A DNA stretch of 64,000 nucleotides, taken from contig NC_067136.1 in assembly GCF_021347895.1 (NCBI RefSeq), positions 2,811,970 through 2,875,969 on the forward strand, written 5' to 3'. Under the pieces are notes generated by a model that saw only the letters and a program-made list of their open reading frames with translations, did no database searches and was not told the origin of the DNA. This stretch comes from Acanthochromis polyacanthus (taxonomy: Eukaryota > Chordata > Actinopteri > Pomacentridae). Both the position numbers and the translations under genes were made by a program. Shown here one piece after another: positions 11,915 to 23,740 of the stretch (position 1 is its first letter; every line of letters begins with the position of its first letter).

Positions 11915-12601
11915 TGTTACGCCCAGCATAGGGGTTACTGAATGAACATAACATGAAAGCGCCATTCGTCCATTGGTCCCAAGCAGCCACCACGCGCATT
12001 TTCTCACTGAAGTTAAATGTTTTATTTACAATAAAAGTTCAAACAGAGGATGTGGTTTTCAACAAAAACAATGGTAATATGTAGCTGAAATCTAGAAATC
12101 TAGAGTGGGCAAAACCAAAAATTACAAACACCCCACCACCACCACCACCACCACCACTACCACTACCACCACCACCACCACTACCACCACCACTATACTG
12201 TTCAGGATAACTGACCTCGTGAAAAAAAAAAGTGCTAAAAGAACAATAAGGTCTCACCTCTCTATCCTAACTGAAACAAGAGAAAAAAGAGTTGACCAAA
12301 AAATGGCTGCTCACTCCTATAATACGATAACATCAAATCACAGACTAACAAAATAGTTGTGCTAACGTGCTGATTGGAAGCAGGGAAGAATGGATTGCCA
12401 CGCCCTCTGACCCTCCAACCCAGAGATGACATCACCATCCCACCTTTATATTGTGGCCTTCCTGGTAGCCCCAACCAATCCTGCGTTGACCTGTCCTGGT
12501 GTCCAATCCCGTCAGAGATGCAGCGCTGCCCTATTTGCATATAAGCCAAAGGGGACACACATAGAGCACAGAAAGAACTACATATGACCGCAGTCGTGAC
12601 A
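11915..12601 (-). mobile_element. Solo LTR nested in Tc1-like element
   Basis: It is flanked by a perfect 5-bp duplication GATCC (11910-11914 and 12602-12606). On the minus strand it runs from TGTCACG to GTAACA, with TATAAAG near 12445 and an AATAAA signal near 12020. The 687-bp block carries an (ACC)n tract and no coding region. Confidence 0.75.
12130..12194. repeat. (ACC)n trinucleotide tract
   Basis: About 20 units of CCA/ACC with a few CTA variants inside the solo LTR. Frames through it give artificial Thr or Gly runs and are not genes. Confidence 0.9.
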
Positions 12602-13739
12602 GATCCAAAGAAACCACCTCATCAGTGAAGCGTGGTGGTGGTAGTATGTGGTAGAATGTATGGCAGAGCATCACCAGGAAACAAAACCAGTGTCTGTTGA
12701 TGTCGATGGGTTCCAGACTTCAGGCTGTCATTGACTGCAAAGGATTTGCAACCAGATATTAAAAGATACATTTTGATTTACTGATTATGATAGTTTGTCC
12801 AGTTACTTTTGGACCCTTCAAAAGGTGGAGGGCAAATAAAAAATGTGTTTTAATTCCCACAATTAGCCTGATTTGGATGTAAATACCCTCAAATGTTAGA
12901 TGAAAGTCTTCACTTACAGCACAACTTCATTATTTCATTTCAAATCCATTGTGGTGATGTGCAGAGCCCAAATTCTGAAAACTGTCAATGTCTAAATATT
13001 TATGGACTTGACTGTAAATCAGACTAAAACTGTTCACTGCATCTTACCAGAGATTTGCAGATACATATTTTTCTTGCATTGTTTCAGAGCACAATTTTCC
13101 AAAGTCATGCTGCTATTTGCCTTTTGAGGCATTTTCCACTGTAAAGGCTTGCAGACTTTTTACAAGCAGTGTGTACCTTTTTGCACATTTCACCACCAGA
13201 ACCACAACTATAGAATCATTTTCAGGAGCGTTTTATGGAAGAAAAGTACCAACTATAGAATAGGTAAGTATGAGCAGCCCTGAACAACTGCTGTGTGGGT
13301 CTTTATGTTGATGAGAGAAACTCTGAGAGGTGTTCTCGTCCAGTTGCAGTCATCTCACAAATTGCAAAAGCAATGTATATTTTTTTTACCATCCAAGCTA
13401 GCATAGCAAACCTCTACTATTCTATTTTTGCTCATTAAATAGAGTTATGTTCACTATCATACTACTGGTTGTTGTTTGGTGCAAACAGACGTAGCATCAT
13501 GGTCAAGACTTTTGGACCACAATGGAACCAGAAAGGCTGAGTGTCTGCAGTGTGACGCCGCCTTATGTTAGCACTTAAATTAAAATGTCCTTTTCTCCCA
13601 CAAACCATCAGCATGAGGTCATTAACAGTATTTTTTTATGAAGCTTTGCATGAATCTTCTGGCAGAACATTGCATATATTATCTTCATCTACCAGCTGGA
13701 ATGGAAAACTCACTGAACTTTGTGGAATAAAAAATAAAA

Positions 13740-14160
13740 GATCAGTTTGTATCATCACAAAGCCTCACATTCAAAATGAATGATGTTCTTCTGATGTGAC
13801 GTATCTTCTTTGGATCAGTTTGTCAAAAATGTGCTGCATGGATGAACGTCACAGATTACACAACCAACACACCAACATTTAGTCATTTATTCTCTTTGTT
13901 AATTACAATAATTACAGGATTCATCCCAGTGTTACATTTGGTAATTGCATAGGCACATATTAGATTTGAATACAGTATTCAAATCCCCTGTTTGTGATGT
14001 ATGTGTGGGTATGCTTGTTTAACTGTTTTTTGGGGACCCATGTAACCCATCATAGTGAGGACACATTTGCACTATAAGGACAATTTTGCTTCGACTAAGT
14101 ACTTGAAAAAGGTCCATGTAAATTTACAGTTAAAATCAATTAATTAGTAACCATCCAAAA
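13740..14160 (+). repeat. Intergenic unit C, copy 1
   Basis: The unit runs from ATCACAAAGCCTCACATTC through GTGCTGCATGGATGAAC and an ATTAGATTTGAATACAG part to a GT-rich stretch and a GAGGACACATTTGCACTAT part. It is found at least nine times in the window in the same orientation, often in close pairs. Function unknown. Confidence 0.7.
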
Positions 14161-14389
14161 CTGCCATGTCAAATACACTCAACTAAATACCTTGAATGTC
14201 ACAAATTCTATAGAGACCACCACGAAAGCCTTCGCAACCAATTAAACATTCCATCAACTCTAAAATGAAAAAAAAACTATTTAATAAAACCAGAAATCTG
14301 CTATTTTACATGCACCCACAAAAATCACTGCATTCATTTGATATTGCTGTATTCACTGACTTTTTAAATCACAAAGCTTCACAAGCAAG

Positions 14390-14700
14390 ACTAATAAAGC
14401 CTCCTGTGATGTTACGTATCTTCTCCTCGCAACTTTATCATGAATGTGCTTCATGGATGAACATCAGTGAGTCATTTATTCTAGAGTTTAATAAAATAAA
14501 TATTAGAACATCACACCATTAGATTTGTAATTTAAATGGAAACACTATCAGATTGAAAGACTAAATACCAGTAGTCAAAACAAGTTTTCTATGTGTGTGG
14601 GTGTGCTTGTATTGCTAAATTTCTGAGGACCACCAACACCATGAAGACCATCTATGCTATGAGGACAGATTTGTCTTTACTTGAAGTTAGAGGGTTATAA
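14390..14700 (+). repeat. Intergenic unit C, copy 2
   Basis: A diverged second copy about 650 bases after the first. The pair is matched by pairs at 32.5/33.1 kb and 43.4/44.1 kb. Confidence 0.65.
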
Positions 14701-15009
14701 ACTGAGGTTAGAAACATGAAACCAGTCAACACCACCATATTGAGAAATTCTTTAGAAAACACAGAAACCTGAGCAATGTTTTCATTATTAATGTACAATC
14801 TCTCAACGCACCTCCTAACACATTGCAAACACAGAAGACTCCATCAATTACTTTATAAAATTCAACCACTGAATCAAATTTAAATCCTATCACCTTACAA
14901 ACAGCTTGAAGAATGCACTCTTATAAACATGAACAGAAACAGCCATAAATATTGTGCCATAACCAGAGACATTGTCATGCTCCTGATCAGCACCTTGTAC
15001 CAACATTAT

Positions 15010-15342
15010 CTAAAATCTCACTGAACAACCAGTGCTGTTGGCAGCTAATATGGCCTGAATTTTTAATTCCTCAGCAGGGATATTGAGCAGGTTATTCAGT
15101 CTAGAAAGCCCAGATCTTTCTATCTCCATATCCCAGATACATTTAATTTTTAGTGTTGCAGTCTTCAGCAACAGTTGATGATGACTCAAAGGACATAGAC
15201 TAGAGCTGTAGCTTTTTTTTATTTCATCTGCAACTCTCATGAAGACACTATGCCAGGTTAGAGCAGATTTGACCAAATTTCCACCAGATTGGTTTTCGTT
15301 TGATGCTTCTCTTGATTCATGACATTGGATTAACAAGCTCAA
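15010..15342 (-). other. Possible exon relic (RSGLxRLNNLL)
   Basis: A 110-codon minus-strand frame whose last 45 codons resemble a frame at 34076-34345: both encode MEIERSGL, RLNNLL, IPAE and AANSTG in order. The two lie in duplicated blocks, so shared descent alone could explain the match. It is not similar to any family I recognise. Confidence 0.2.
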
Positions 15343-15769
15343 TGATCACCAACTAATAGATGTCAGACAACCGAAAGGACTGTGTTATGACTGTAATTTT
15401 GTACCATTGGTTGCAGTTTGAGAAGTAAATTTGACTAACCTCATGGCTACTGTCAAACAAATTGTTTTACAGTTAACTTATCAAGTTACCTATAATGAAA
15501 CGCCAATTTGCAAGTCAACAAATTTCATCTATTCTTCTTATAAACATTCAAATATGACACATACAATATGATAACATAATGTAAAATAAGATTTATTGTA
15601 TATATTCAGAATATCACCATGTTATCTTTCTGTATTCCATTTGGAACTATCCAAAGCTAGATTTTATCCAGACATTGAGAAAATTCAAAGGCTCTTGAAG
15701 TCAAACCAAGCATATGATTATGCATTGAATTACCATCCATCCACCTTTCCTTTAACGTTACAGTTATCT

Positions 15770-15990
15770 GGTGTCAGATCTCAGTGGCACCAGACAAAGC
15801 CAGCCATTCCAGATATTCCTTTACCTAGCAACATTTTCTGCTCTTCCTGGGGGATCCTGAGGCATTCCCAGGTCAGATGAGATATGTAACGCCTCCAGCA
15901 GGTCCAAGATCTACCCTGAGGTTTGGGAAACTTGCAAAGGAAGGCACCCAGGAGGCATCCAAACAAGGGAAAGCAGCAGCAGAGTCCAAC
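15770..15990 (-). mobile_element. LINE 3'-end fragment
   Basis: Second copy of the decayed LINE end described at 195-440. On the minus strand it still encodes a recognisable WRRYISHLTWECLRIPQEE segment. Confidence 0.65.
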
Positions 15991-15999
15991 ACATACGGA

Positions 16000-16526
16000 A
16001 CATATGTTTGACTCTGTGCGGAGAATTACACTATGAGTTCAAATTTATTGGTCAAATCTTCAGGATTCTCAAATATTTTGCATTGGTAAATCTTGGGGTC
16101 TGAATTTCATTCTGACTCTGTTCTCTTTTCTGACCACTGTCAAGGGTGAACAAATATGGCTGATCAGACGATCTGTACAGTGTGATGAAGGAAATCTTCC
16201 AGTGATGATGCAAAAATGCCAATCAAAACTTGCACTGAGTTAATGCAAGACTATTAAAGATACATCTTCAATAGCTTTGTCCTGTCCAAGCTTAACAGTC
16301 AACCTTACACCAACTAACACCCAATCAGCTACAGAATCTATCCAATGATCTGACCAGCTAAGAAAACACTAAACTAACAACATAGAATATACTGTGATAA
16401 TCCTTGTTACACTGACACTCTAAATCAACGACTTCTCCGACATCAGAGTTTCTCATCTTTCATCCAGTCACTCAAGCTACTCAGGTCCGATTAACTTAAA
16501 TCCAATCCATATCTTTACTCATTGTT
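16000..16526. other. 3' flank of receptor copy 2
   Basis: Mostly unique sequence; only the last 200 bases resemble the 3' flanks of the other receptor copies. Unlike copies 1, 3, 4 and 5 there is no Tc1-like element here. Confidence 0.45.
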
Positions 16527-17384
16527 TTAACAGAAACACGACAGTTTTCCTGCCCTGTGCAGATACAGCAGAGGAGACACTAAAGTGCTGGGCAAGTTTA
16601 AAAAACCAGAACTCATCGCCACCACACAGCGAACAGTGTCATTCAGTTTAGATGGCATGCTCATAGCCTGGAAAACAATGACCCAGAAAAACCACAACCA
16701 CACTGTGGCCAATATAACTGTGATAGTGTAGAAAGCTCTCTGCTTTGATTGGTCAACAGGCTGCTTTTCTTTGGCTCCTTCCCCTGGACCTGGACGAATC
16801 AGAACACAGAGAACTGACAGGCTGCAGAAAGAAATGATTATTATGGAGAAAACCAAAAGGCACAAAGATGGGATGATGGTGGAGTCAATAAAGTCTATAC
16901 CAACACCTGAGATTCCCAAACACAGTAGCCAAACACACCCAATACAGATGTTTCTGATTCTGACCCCACGAGCATTTCTCAGCCCCCGATAGGTGATGGG
17001 GTGAACAACAGCCAGATAGCGCTCCACACAGGTCAGGATGTGAAAAAATAGCTCTCCACAGTAAGGAACAGAATACAGATATTGTCCGACTAGTACTGTT
17101 GCTGAGTCATTAGTGTATTGGCCACCAAAGAGGAAGAAGTTCCCCAAGACCCAGATCAGCTCCATGACAGCCACATGGTAGGTGAAGATGTCAGAGTGAG
17201 TCATTGTTTTAGAAGAACGCTGCTGCCGCCATCTTTGGTGACCCAGGTAGAGGATGAAGGTGGAGAGAGGGAGGAGGAGGAGGATTCTCAATGCAATGGA
17301 GGTCAAGGATATGTACATGCTAACCTTAACTTTGGGACAGACGTAGAGCAACAGATAGTTGGAGGTTGATGAGTTTACAGACAT
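16527..17384 (-). CDS. Orphan rhodopsin-like 7TM receptor, copy 2
   Basis: The intact 285-codon frame is collinear with copy 1, with seven hydrophobic segments. ERYLAVVHPITY is kept at the end of TM3, the TM4 tryptophan is present, and SPLLY is found in TM7. It is the most divergent intact copy: residues after TM6 and in the second extracellular loop differ most, the places where ligand preference usually varies in such receptors. It has a cysteine just before TM3 (YCGELFF) but no obvious loop-2 partner. NSS follows Met-Ser-Val. The start Met matches that of the other copies and follows the shared acceptor. An upstream ATG at 17395-17393 opens a six-codon frame that overlaps the start by a few bases. 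Ligand unknown. Confidence 0.88.
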   Translation of the reverse strand: MSVNSSTSNYLLLYVCPKVKVSMYISLTSIALRILLLLPLSTFILYLGHQRWRQQRSSKTMTHSDIFTYHVAVMELIWVLGNFFLFGGQYTNDSATVLVGQYLYSVPYCGELFFHILTCVERYLAVVHPITYRGLRNARGVRIRNICIGCVWLLCLGISGVGIDFIDSTIIPSLCLLVFSIIIISFCSLSVLCVLIRPGPGEGAKEKQPVDQSKQRAFYTITVILATVWLWFFWVIVFQAMSMPSKLNDTVRCVVAMSSGFLNLPSTLVSPLLYLHRAGKLSCFC

Positions 17385-17977
17385 GTCTGCTGCATATATT
17401 ATAGATCTGAAGAGAAATAGAAATTAGAGGGAAAAATAAGTAGGTTAAAAGGGGAAGCAGAGAGATTTTGACACAGTTAAGGTTGACATTTTACAGAATT
17501 TTTTTACATTTCATTATCAAACAACCAATATTAAACAATAATGTTCCAGAATTAAGAATGGATAAAAACAGCCCTACTGTTTCATTCATTTATTTGATTT
17601 CAAGCATTTCAGGAATCATACTTCCGATTTGTGTTGCCCTTTCCCCAAAACCAGTTTAGAAGGGGATTACGCTTTTTAAATTAAATCAATCTCTCATATA
17701 ATGTCTTCTTACACCACTGACCCTCGGAACAAACAGGAGTTTCGAATTAAATTCATCAAACCAGATGGTGTGGATGCGACCACATCAGTCTTTTATGAAG
17801 GAATTGAGAAAAAAGGAAAAACTGAACTGTGTGAAAAACTGGCAAGAGTCTGCTGATGTCAGTTCACAGTGAACCACCAGTAATGCTGTTTAAAGAAATA
17901 AAATACAGCATCGATAAGAAATTAGACATTTTAAAAATGTTAATTGAAAATCAATAAGTTTTAAAACAGTACCAACC
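17385..17977. other. Intron 1 of copy 2 (inferred)
   Basis: Non-coding sequence joining the coding exon to the putative first exon, about 0.59 kb, free of large insertions and therefore a useful model of the ancestral intron. Confidence 0.45.
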
Positions 17978-18080
17978 TTGTCTGCAGTTTTTTAATTGTC
18001 CTGAATCTCTTGTTTTAAATTTGCTGACTGCTGTTCACTCCAAATGCACAGCGATGCTTCTGCCTCTGTTGTAGATGTTC
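17978..18080 (-). other. Putative 5' non-coding exon of copy 2
   Basis: Homologous to the block at 10512-10640; on the minus strand it ends in CTGCAGACAAG with GTTGGT following. The distance to the coding exon is about 0.6 kb. Confidence 0.45.
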
Positions 18081-18499
18081 ATGTGTCACAGCAGCAGGAC
18101 TGCCTGAGCTTTCTGCATGATAGAAAACAAATTAAAATTTCTGCGTGACTCTCTTACTTTAAACTAAACCATGCAAATCCATCCATCCATCACCTGTCCC
18201 CACTTCACCCTTCAGAGGGCCTATCCCAGCTGACACTGAACAGAAGACAGGTTCACCCCAGCAGTTTCTCATCACTACGGAGACTTTATGCAGATAAAAC
18301 TTCACTCTTTTTCCAAATAAGTATCAGAATAGAACTAGTAAGAAGTCTGAGCTATTCATATTCAATTTCTAACATCTGAGAGACAACTAGCTGCAGATTA
18401 GGACAATAATTTGGAAAAAAAGTTTTTAAGTGTTTCTTCATCTTGAAGAATGATTAGGATTGACATAATAACACATCAATAGCTGTGATTCATTTTATC

Positions 18500-19320
18500 C
18501 ATCCATTACATTTGACAAATAACCTGCATATAAAGGTTCTTGTGGTATTTGCAAAAAAACAAAACAAAAAAAAAACACATAAACAAACTCAATGACCACC
18601 AATACTTTTGAGATAACATCTGATTGACTGATGAGTCAAAGGTGGAAAATTTTGGGACACTTGGTTCTGTTACATCTAGTATTGAAAAGCTAATACTGCT
18701 TTCAACAGGAAGAACATGACACCAGCAGTGAAACAAAGTGGTGGTAGTGTGATGGTTGGTGGACCTGAATGACTTGTCATCACTGATGGAACCATGAATT
18801 TTGCTCTCTATCAGAAAATCCTTCAGGAGAATATCCACCATCAGTTCATGACATAAAACTCAACACTAATGGTTTATGCAGCAAGACAAAGACCCAAAGA
18901 CTACAAGCAAGTCCACCTCTGAGTGGCTCAAAATAAGCAAATTTAAGATATTGGAGTGGCAGAGTCAACATCTGGACTTGAATCTAATTGAGTCACCGTG
19001 ACAACATCTTAAAAGATCAGTTCATGATCTAAAACCATTCAGTGTGACTGAAAGAAAACTAGAGAGTACCAGAATTCCTCCATGGATCTAAAAGATGATC
19101 ACAAACTGGAACAAACATTTAACTGCAGTTGTTGCTGCCATGGGACCAACCAGTTATTAGGTTTAAGGGAGCAATTACTTTTTCACCGTGATGTTACAGG
19201 TTTTCAACAAACCTTTAAGAAATCATCATGGGTTCTGGGTTGCATCTGCATTATATTCAATAAATATAAATATTAGTTTGATGATCTGGAACACTTCATT
19301 CTGAGAAAAATGCAAAAATT
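18500..19320 (+). mobile_element. Tc1-like remnant, right half
   Basis: Matches the right part of the element at 1108-2480, including the GTGGTGGTAGTGTGATGGT stretch near 18738 and the right inverted repeat near 19170-19320. The left half is missing. It lies at the 3' side of receptor pseudogene 3. Confidence 0.75.
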
Positions 19321-19417
19321 GAAGAGTAAACACCATAGCTATTAACCACATAGAATATCTTGGCTACCTCTTAGTTGTGCCTAAGCTGTAACCTACCAAC
19401 CTTTCTAACATTAGAGG

Positions 19418-20899
19418 CAGAGGTGGGTAGAGTAGCCAAAATTTTTACTCAAGTCAGAGTAATGTTACTTTAGAAAAATATGACTCAAGTAGAAGTAAAA
19501 AGTAGTCATCTAAAAAATTACTTGAGTAAGAGTAAAAAAGTACGTGGTGAAAAAACTACTCAAGTAGTGAGTAACAGAAACATCCGATTTATTTGTCTTC
19601 TGTGCATGAATTCAATCAGACGTACAATATAAATGTAAATTCAATAAAGTGAATATTCAGGTAAACCTCTTTAACTAAAATGATAATAAATTAAATCTTT
19701 ATATGAAAAAATATTTTAAAAAATAAATTATATTCCAAGAAACACACTCTTGCCAGTGTTGCAGGTTTCAAGCATTTTCTTTTTAAAATGTTCTTTAAGA
19801 CTGTCCCTGAGGTTTAACATCAAAATATTAGACATACTGAATGAATGTAACCAAACATGGAACTTAAGGTTGACCAATTTCTAAACCTTCTTCAATAGCA
19901 GTTTTTCCACAACATAAAACCAAAACAAAGGCAACAACCCTGCAAACCCGCAGTGAAAAGATACATTAACCTTTAACCTGCCCTCCAAATGGCACATCAG
20001 GGCTAACCAGGTAGATTATATTTAGAACAAGGCAATCTTTACATATAACAGGTGTCTGTGTCCAAATAAGAGAGTAGACAGACTGACTGAGACAGAGCTG
20101 ACAGACACAGAGAGAGAGAGAGACAGACAAAGCAGACACACAGACGGAGAGAAAGACAGAGAGAAAGCAGACAGAGACAGAAAGACAGACAGAGAGACAG
20201 ACGGAGCTGACAGACACAGAGAGAGAGACAGACAGACAGACACAGAGAGACAGAGAGAAAGACAGACAGAGCTGACAGACAGACACAGAGAGAGACAGAC
20301 AGACGAAGCAGACACACAGACAGAGAGAAAGAGAGAAAGCAGACAGACAGAGAGAGACAGAAAGACAGACAGAGAGACAGACAGAGCTGACAGACAGACA
20401 CAAAGAGAGAGAGACAGAAGACACTGCTCTTTTGCGACGCATGTAGGCTAAACATGCTCCCTATGCAGCCACAGGTGTTCCCCCTCCTCCTCCTCCGCAG
20501 CGCACCCCGTTGTTGCCTCTGCCATTTTTCGTGTGCTCCTAATCTGTCCATCAGCAAGGTCTGTGTGCGCCACAGATACGAGCTCGGAAGCTACGTGGTT
20601 GTGCGGTCATGTGACTGAATGACGACCTCTGATTGGTGAAATACAGTCATGTGGTAGAACTTTTTGCGGAAGTGTGTATCTAGCAAAATAAAAAAAGTAT
20701 ATGCGTTATCACTTGGATAACAAGAGAAGTAGCTAGCCGTGAAGTAAAATGTAGCGGAGTAAGAGTTGCGTTTCATATCCACAAACATACTCAAGTAAAA
20801 GTAAAAAGTATTGTGCTTTAAATTTACTCATAAAGGTACAATTTATCAAAAAACTACTCAAGTAAATGTAATGGAGTAACTTGTGACAACCCACCTCTG
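19418..20899. mobile_element. hAT-type non-autonomous transposon
   Basis: Inverted ends CAGAGGTGGGT and ACCCACCTCTG (one extra base on the right) are flanked by a perfect 8-bp duplication ATTAGAGG (19410-19417, 20900-20907), the hAT hallmark. Sub-terminal blocks rich in ACTCAAGTA are inverted at both ends. Paralogous flanks at 2735, 38200 and 46295 show the uninterrupted site. No transposase frame is present. The interior carries a CAGA-rich tract and a CpG-rich stretch. Confidence 0.9.
20085..20420. repeat. (CAGA/GA)n purine-rich tract
   Basis: About 330 bases of imperfect CAGACAGA and GAGAGA units with a repeated AGAGCTGACAGACA motif, suggesting a higher-order unit. Long Ser/Leu/Val-rich frames on the minus strand are repeat artefacts. 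Confidence 0.9.
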
Positions 20900-20985
20900 A
20901 TTAGAGGTTATCATCACTTTTATCCAGTCTTTCAAACTTTGCAGGTCTGTTTTTAAAAATGCAATCCTTATCTTAATTCATTGTT

Positions 20986-21826
20986 TCAGGGGCACCATGA
21001 CAGTTTTCCAGCCCTGTTTAGATACAGCAAAGGAGACACCAAACTGTTGGGCAGGTTCAACCAGCCGAAAAGAAGTGACAACACACAGCCAAGATTATAT
21101 CTCAACAGAGGTGACATGTTCACAGTTTGGAACAAAAGGAGCCCAAAAAACCACAACCACACTGTGACTGAAATAACTGTGACGGTGTAGAAAGCTCTCT
21201 GCTTTGATTGGTCAACTTGTTGCTTTTTCCCGCCTCCGTCCCCCGGACCTGGACGAATCAGAACACAGAGAACTGACAAGCTGCAAAAAGATATGATGAT
21301 GATGGAGAAAACCAAAAAGCACAAAGAAAAAATCACAGTGTAGCTTATAATCAAACCACCGGTCAATCCAAAACACAGCAGCCAAACACAGCCGATACAG
21401 ATGTTTCTGATTCTGACCCCACGAGCATTTCTCAGACCCCATAGGTGATGGGATGAACAACAGCCAGGTAGCGCTCCACACAGGTCAGGATGTGAAAGTA
21501 TAACTCTCCTGAGAAAGGAACATTAGAAAGATACAGTCCGACTAGTACCATTGCTGAGTGATGAGTGTAAGTGCCCCCAATGATGCAGAACATTCCCAAG
21601 ACCCAGATCAGCTCCATGACAGCCACATGGTAGGTGAAGACATCAGAGTGAGTCATTGTTTTAGAAGAACGCTGCTGCTGCCATCTTTGGTGACCCAGGT
21701 AGAGGATGAAGGTGGAGAGAGGAAGGAGGACTTTAATGCAGTCATGGTGTAGGACATGTACATGCTAACCTCAACACTGACACATGCATGAGGAAAGTTG
21801 GAGTTTGATGATGAGTTAGCAGACAT
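20986..21826 (-). pseudogene. 7TM receptor pseudogene, copy 3
   Basis: Collinear with the intact copies from an initiation Met (21826-21824) to a normal stop, but broken twice. Near 21730 seven bases are missing in TM1 relative to copy 4, shifting frame. Near 21442 one base is missing after PITY, giving an immediate stop in intracellular loop 2. Between and after the breaks the sequence is still receptor-like (ERYLAVVHPITY, SPLLYLNRAGKLSW), so the loss looks recent. A hAT element lies just beyond its 3' end and a piggyBac-type element splits its putative first exon. Confidence 0.88.
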
Positions 21827-22638
21827 GTTTGCTGCATATAATTTTCTGTCTGAGAAGAAAAAGAAATTAGAGGGACAAATAAAGAGACAGTAGGTTAAAG
21901 GGGGAGGCAGAGAGGATTTAGTTCTATTTCATCTTCTTGGACATGGAAGGTTACAAAGACAACCTTTCAGACAAAAACAGTTTCAGTTGGAAAGTTTCTT
22001 TGTTCTGTTGCCTAAAAATATTTTCTAGATTTTATCCACAAAAATGAAAAATTTCCAGAGTCAATTCTGTCCCAGAATGTTTTGATTTAAAATGTCAATG
22101 AATAAATACTAAACAACTTGGATAAATGGATTCCCCAATTTAAAACAAAAAACTTTTTTTTGTAAAATCACATTTAATGATTTGCAGCATTTGAAGAATC
22201 ATGCTTCTAGTTTGTGTTCTGTTGCCCAAAATATGCTCAGAAGGTGATTTATCATTTTAAATGAAATGAACCTCATGTGAAATGTTTTACTACACTACTG
22301 GTCCCTGAAAGTAAAAGGGATTTTTAATTAAATTCCTTTTCAAATCATAATTAGAGAAACAAATCAGCTGAGACAAAGTACAGACCTGCAGGCAGCTTGA
22401 CATTCATAACAGTTGCTGTCAACCAGATGGTGTGGATGTGACCACATCAGTCTTTTATGTTAGTATGAAGAAATTGAGTGAAAAAAAGAACTGAAACATG
22501 TGAAAAAGAGTCTGAGGAGGTTAATTCACAATAAAGCACCAGTGACGTTGTATGAAGAGAGAAAACACAGCATTGATGACAAACAGTACATTTTAAGGAT
22601 GTCATCTGAAAATCAGTCAGTTGTTAAAGAACACCAAC
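21827..22638. other. Inferred intron of pseudogene 3
   Basis: Non-coding sequence similar to the intron regions at 39150-39940 and 47240-47915, including an ACAGTTTCAGTTGGAAAG-type block and the run just before the donor-like site. No separate gene is visible. Confidence 0.5.
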
Positions 22639-23740
22639 CTTGTCTGCAGTGTTTTTCTGATTGCCCTTAACCCTTTGGGGACTGCAATTTTAAAGGTTTG
22701 CCAGTACATACATTTGTATTTTTGTTCATTCTTATGTCATTTCTTGGAATATCTTCAAATACCTAATATCCCAAGAATCCTTACAACTTAATCTAAAATA
22801 GTATACATATAAATAAACCAGAAACATTAGGTAAAGATGTTCAAATTGTGTTATAAATAAGAAAATACATAAATCGGAAATGTTTTTTTAATTATAATTA
22901 CTAAATATGCACACAAAACCCATTGATTGAAATGATTTCCACATGTAGAAAAATAAATAAGAAATTTCTGAACGCACCAGTAGTGATTTAAACAAAATAC
23001 CTATTTTAGTTTTTGAGATATGAACATTTTTGTGTAAAAACTGCAGAGGCGTTTTTTTTTAGTTTGATCACTACTGCAGAACTAAGGCAACACTGAACAG
23101 AAACTTGAAAAAAAATATTTTTTCAACATTATTGTTTCCACTATATTGGTTCATTCATTCAACATTCATCATTTATTCAACTTTATTATATACTCACACA
23201 CAATCTCTCACGAAATCACATGACTTTCTCTCACCTAATCCAACGACTTACTCTCCCTAAATCACACACTCTACAGTACCCAACTCTCCCTATCACAATT
23301 CTAATCAATCAGTCTGTCTATCTACCTATCTATCAATCAATCAATCTCGAGCTCTCTCACTATACCTCCTGCTCTTTCCAACCTACTCGCCACAAAGGTC
23401 CTTTGGCGCAACACAGTGGTGGCGCGGAAAAATTCTCGGGGTAATCACTTGAGTTTTTTTTTAACATGTTGTAATGACGTGAATCATGTCACTTGAAAGA
23501 CGGAAGTCTGTGCTTTTAGCAGCAAAAAGAATGAGCATTCTAGCTAATGTGGTTTTTGAGTTATATCAGTTTAAGCAGACCTATGTAGACAGCGCGGGGG
23601 GTAGGGCCGCCCGCGGGATGTCCGTCTCTTGAGGGTTAATCTCTTGTTTCAAACTCGCTGACTGCTGTTCACTCCAAATGTGCAGTGATGCTTCTGCCTT
23701 TGTTGAAGATGTTCATGTGTCACAGCAGCAGGACTGTCTG
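22639..23740 (-). pseudogene. Putative first exon of copy 3, split by transposon
   Basis: The donor-side 30 bases (CTGCAGACAAG then GTTGGT on the minus strand) are at 22639-22666, and the rest of the conserved block resumes at 23640. In between lies a 965-bp insertion. If the block is a true exon, the transcript of this copy would carry the insert. Confidence 0.45.
22671..23635. mobile_element. piggyBac-type non-autonomous element
   Basis: The insert begins CCCTTTGGGGAC and ends GTCTCTTGAGGG, imperfect inverted ends starting CCCT, and is flanked by TTAA on both sides (22667-22670, 23636-23639). Paralogs at 10530 and 47940 have a single TTAA at this site. No transposase is encoded. The inner part is AT-rich with ATCT/ATCA tracts and a short CpG-rich right end. 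Confidence 0.85.

Larger units (their letters stand above)
11428..13014 (+). mobile_element. Tc1-like transposon, second family, nested
   Basis: The two ends share an inverted block (GAGGGTATTCACATCCAAAT on the left against its complement near 12880), and the right end CTTGACTG abuts TA. A plus-strand frame at 11617-11841 retains a transposase-like helix-turn-helix start (KTKELLLSVKQAIMKL). A later solo LTR (11915-12601) splits it. A leftover of the same element's right end lies at 41700-41830, so it predates duplication of this block. Confidence 0.7.

Noticed and set aside
12105..12356. Poly-Thr/Gly frames
   Set aside because: (ACC)n tract inside the solo LTR.
19966..20557. Long Ser/Leu/Cys-rich minus-strand frames
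   Set aside because: Translations of the CAGA/GA tract; low complexity and open in several frames at once.
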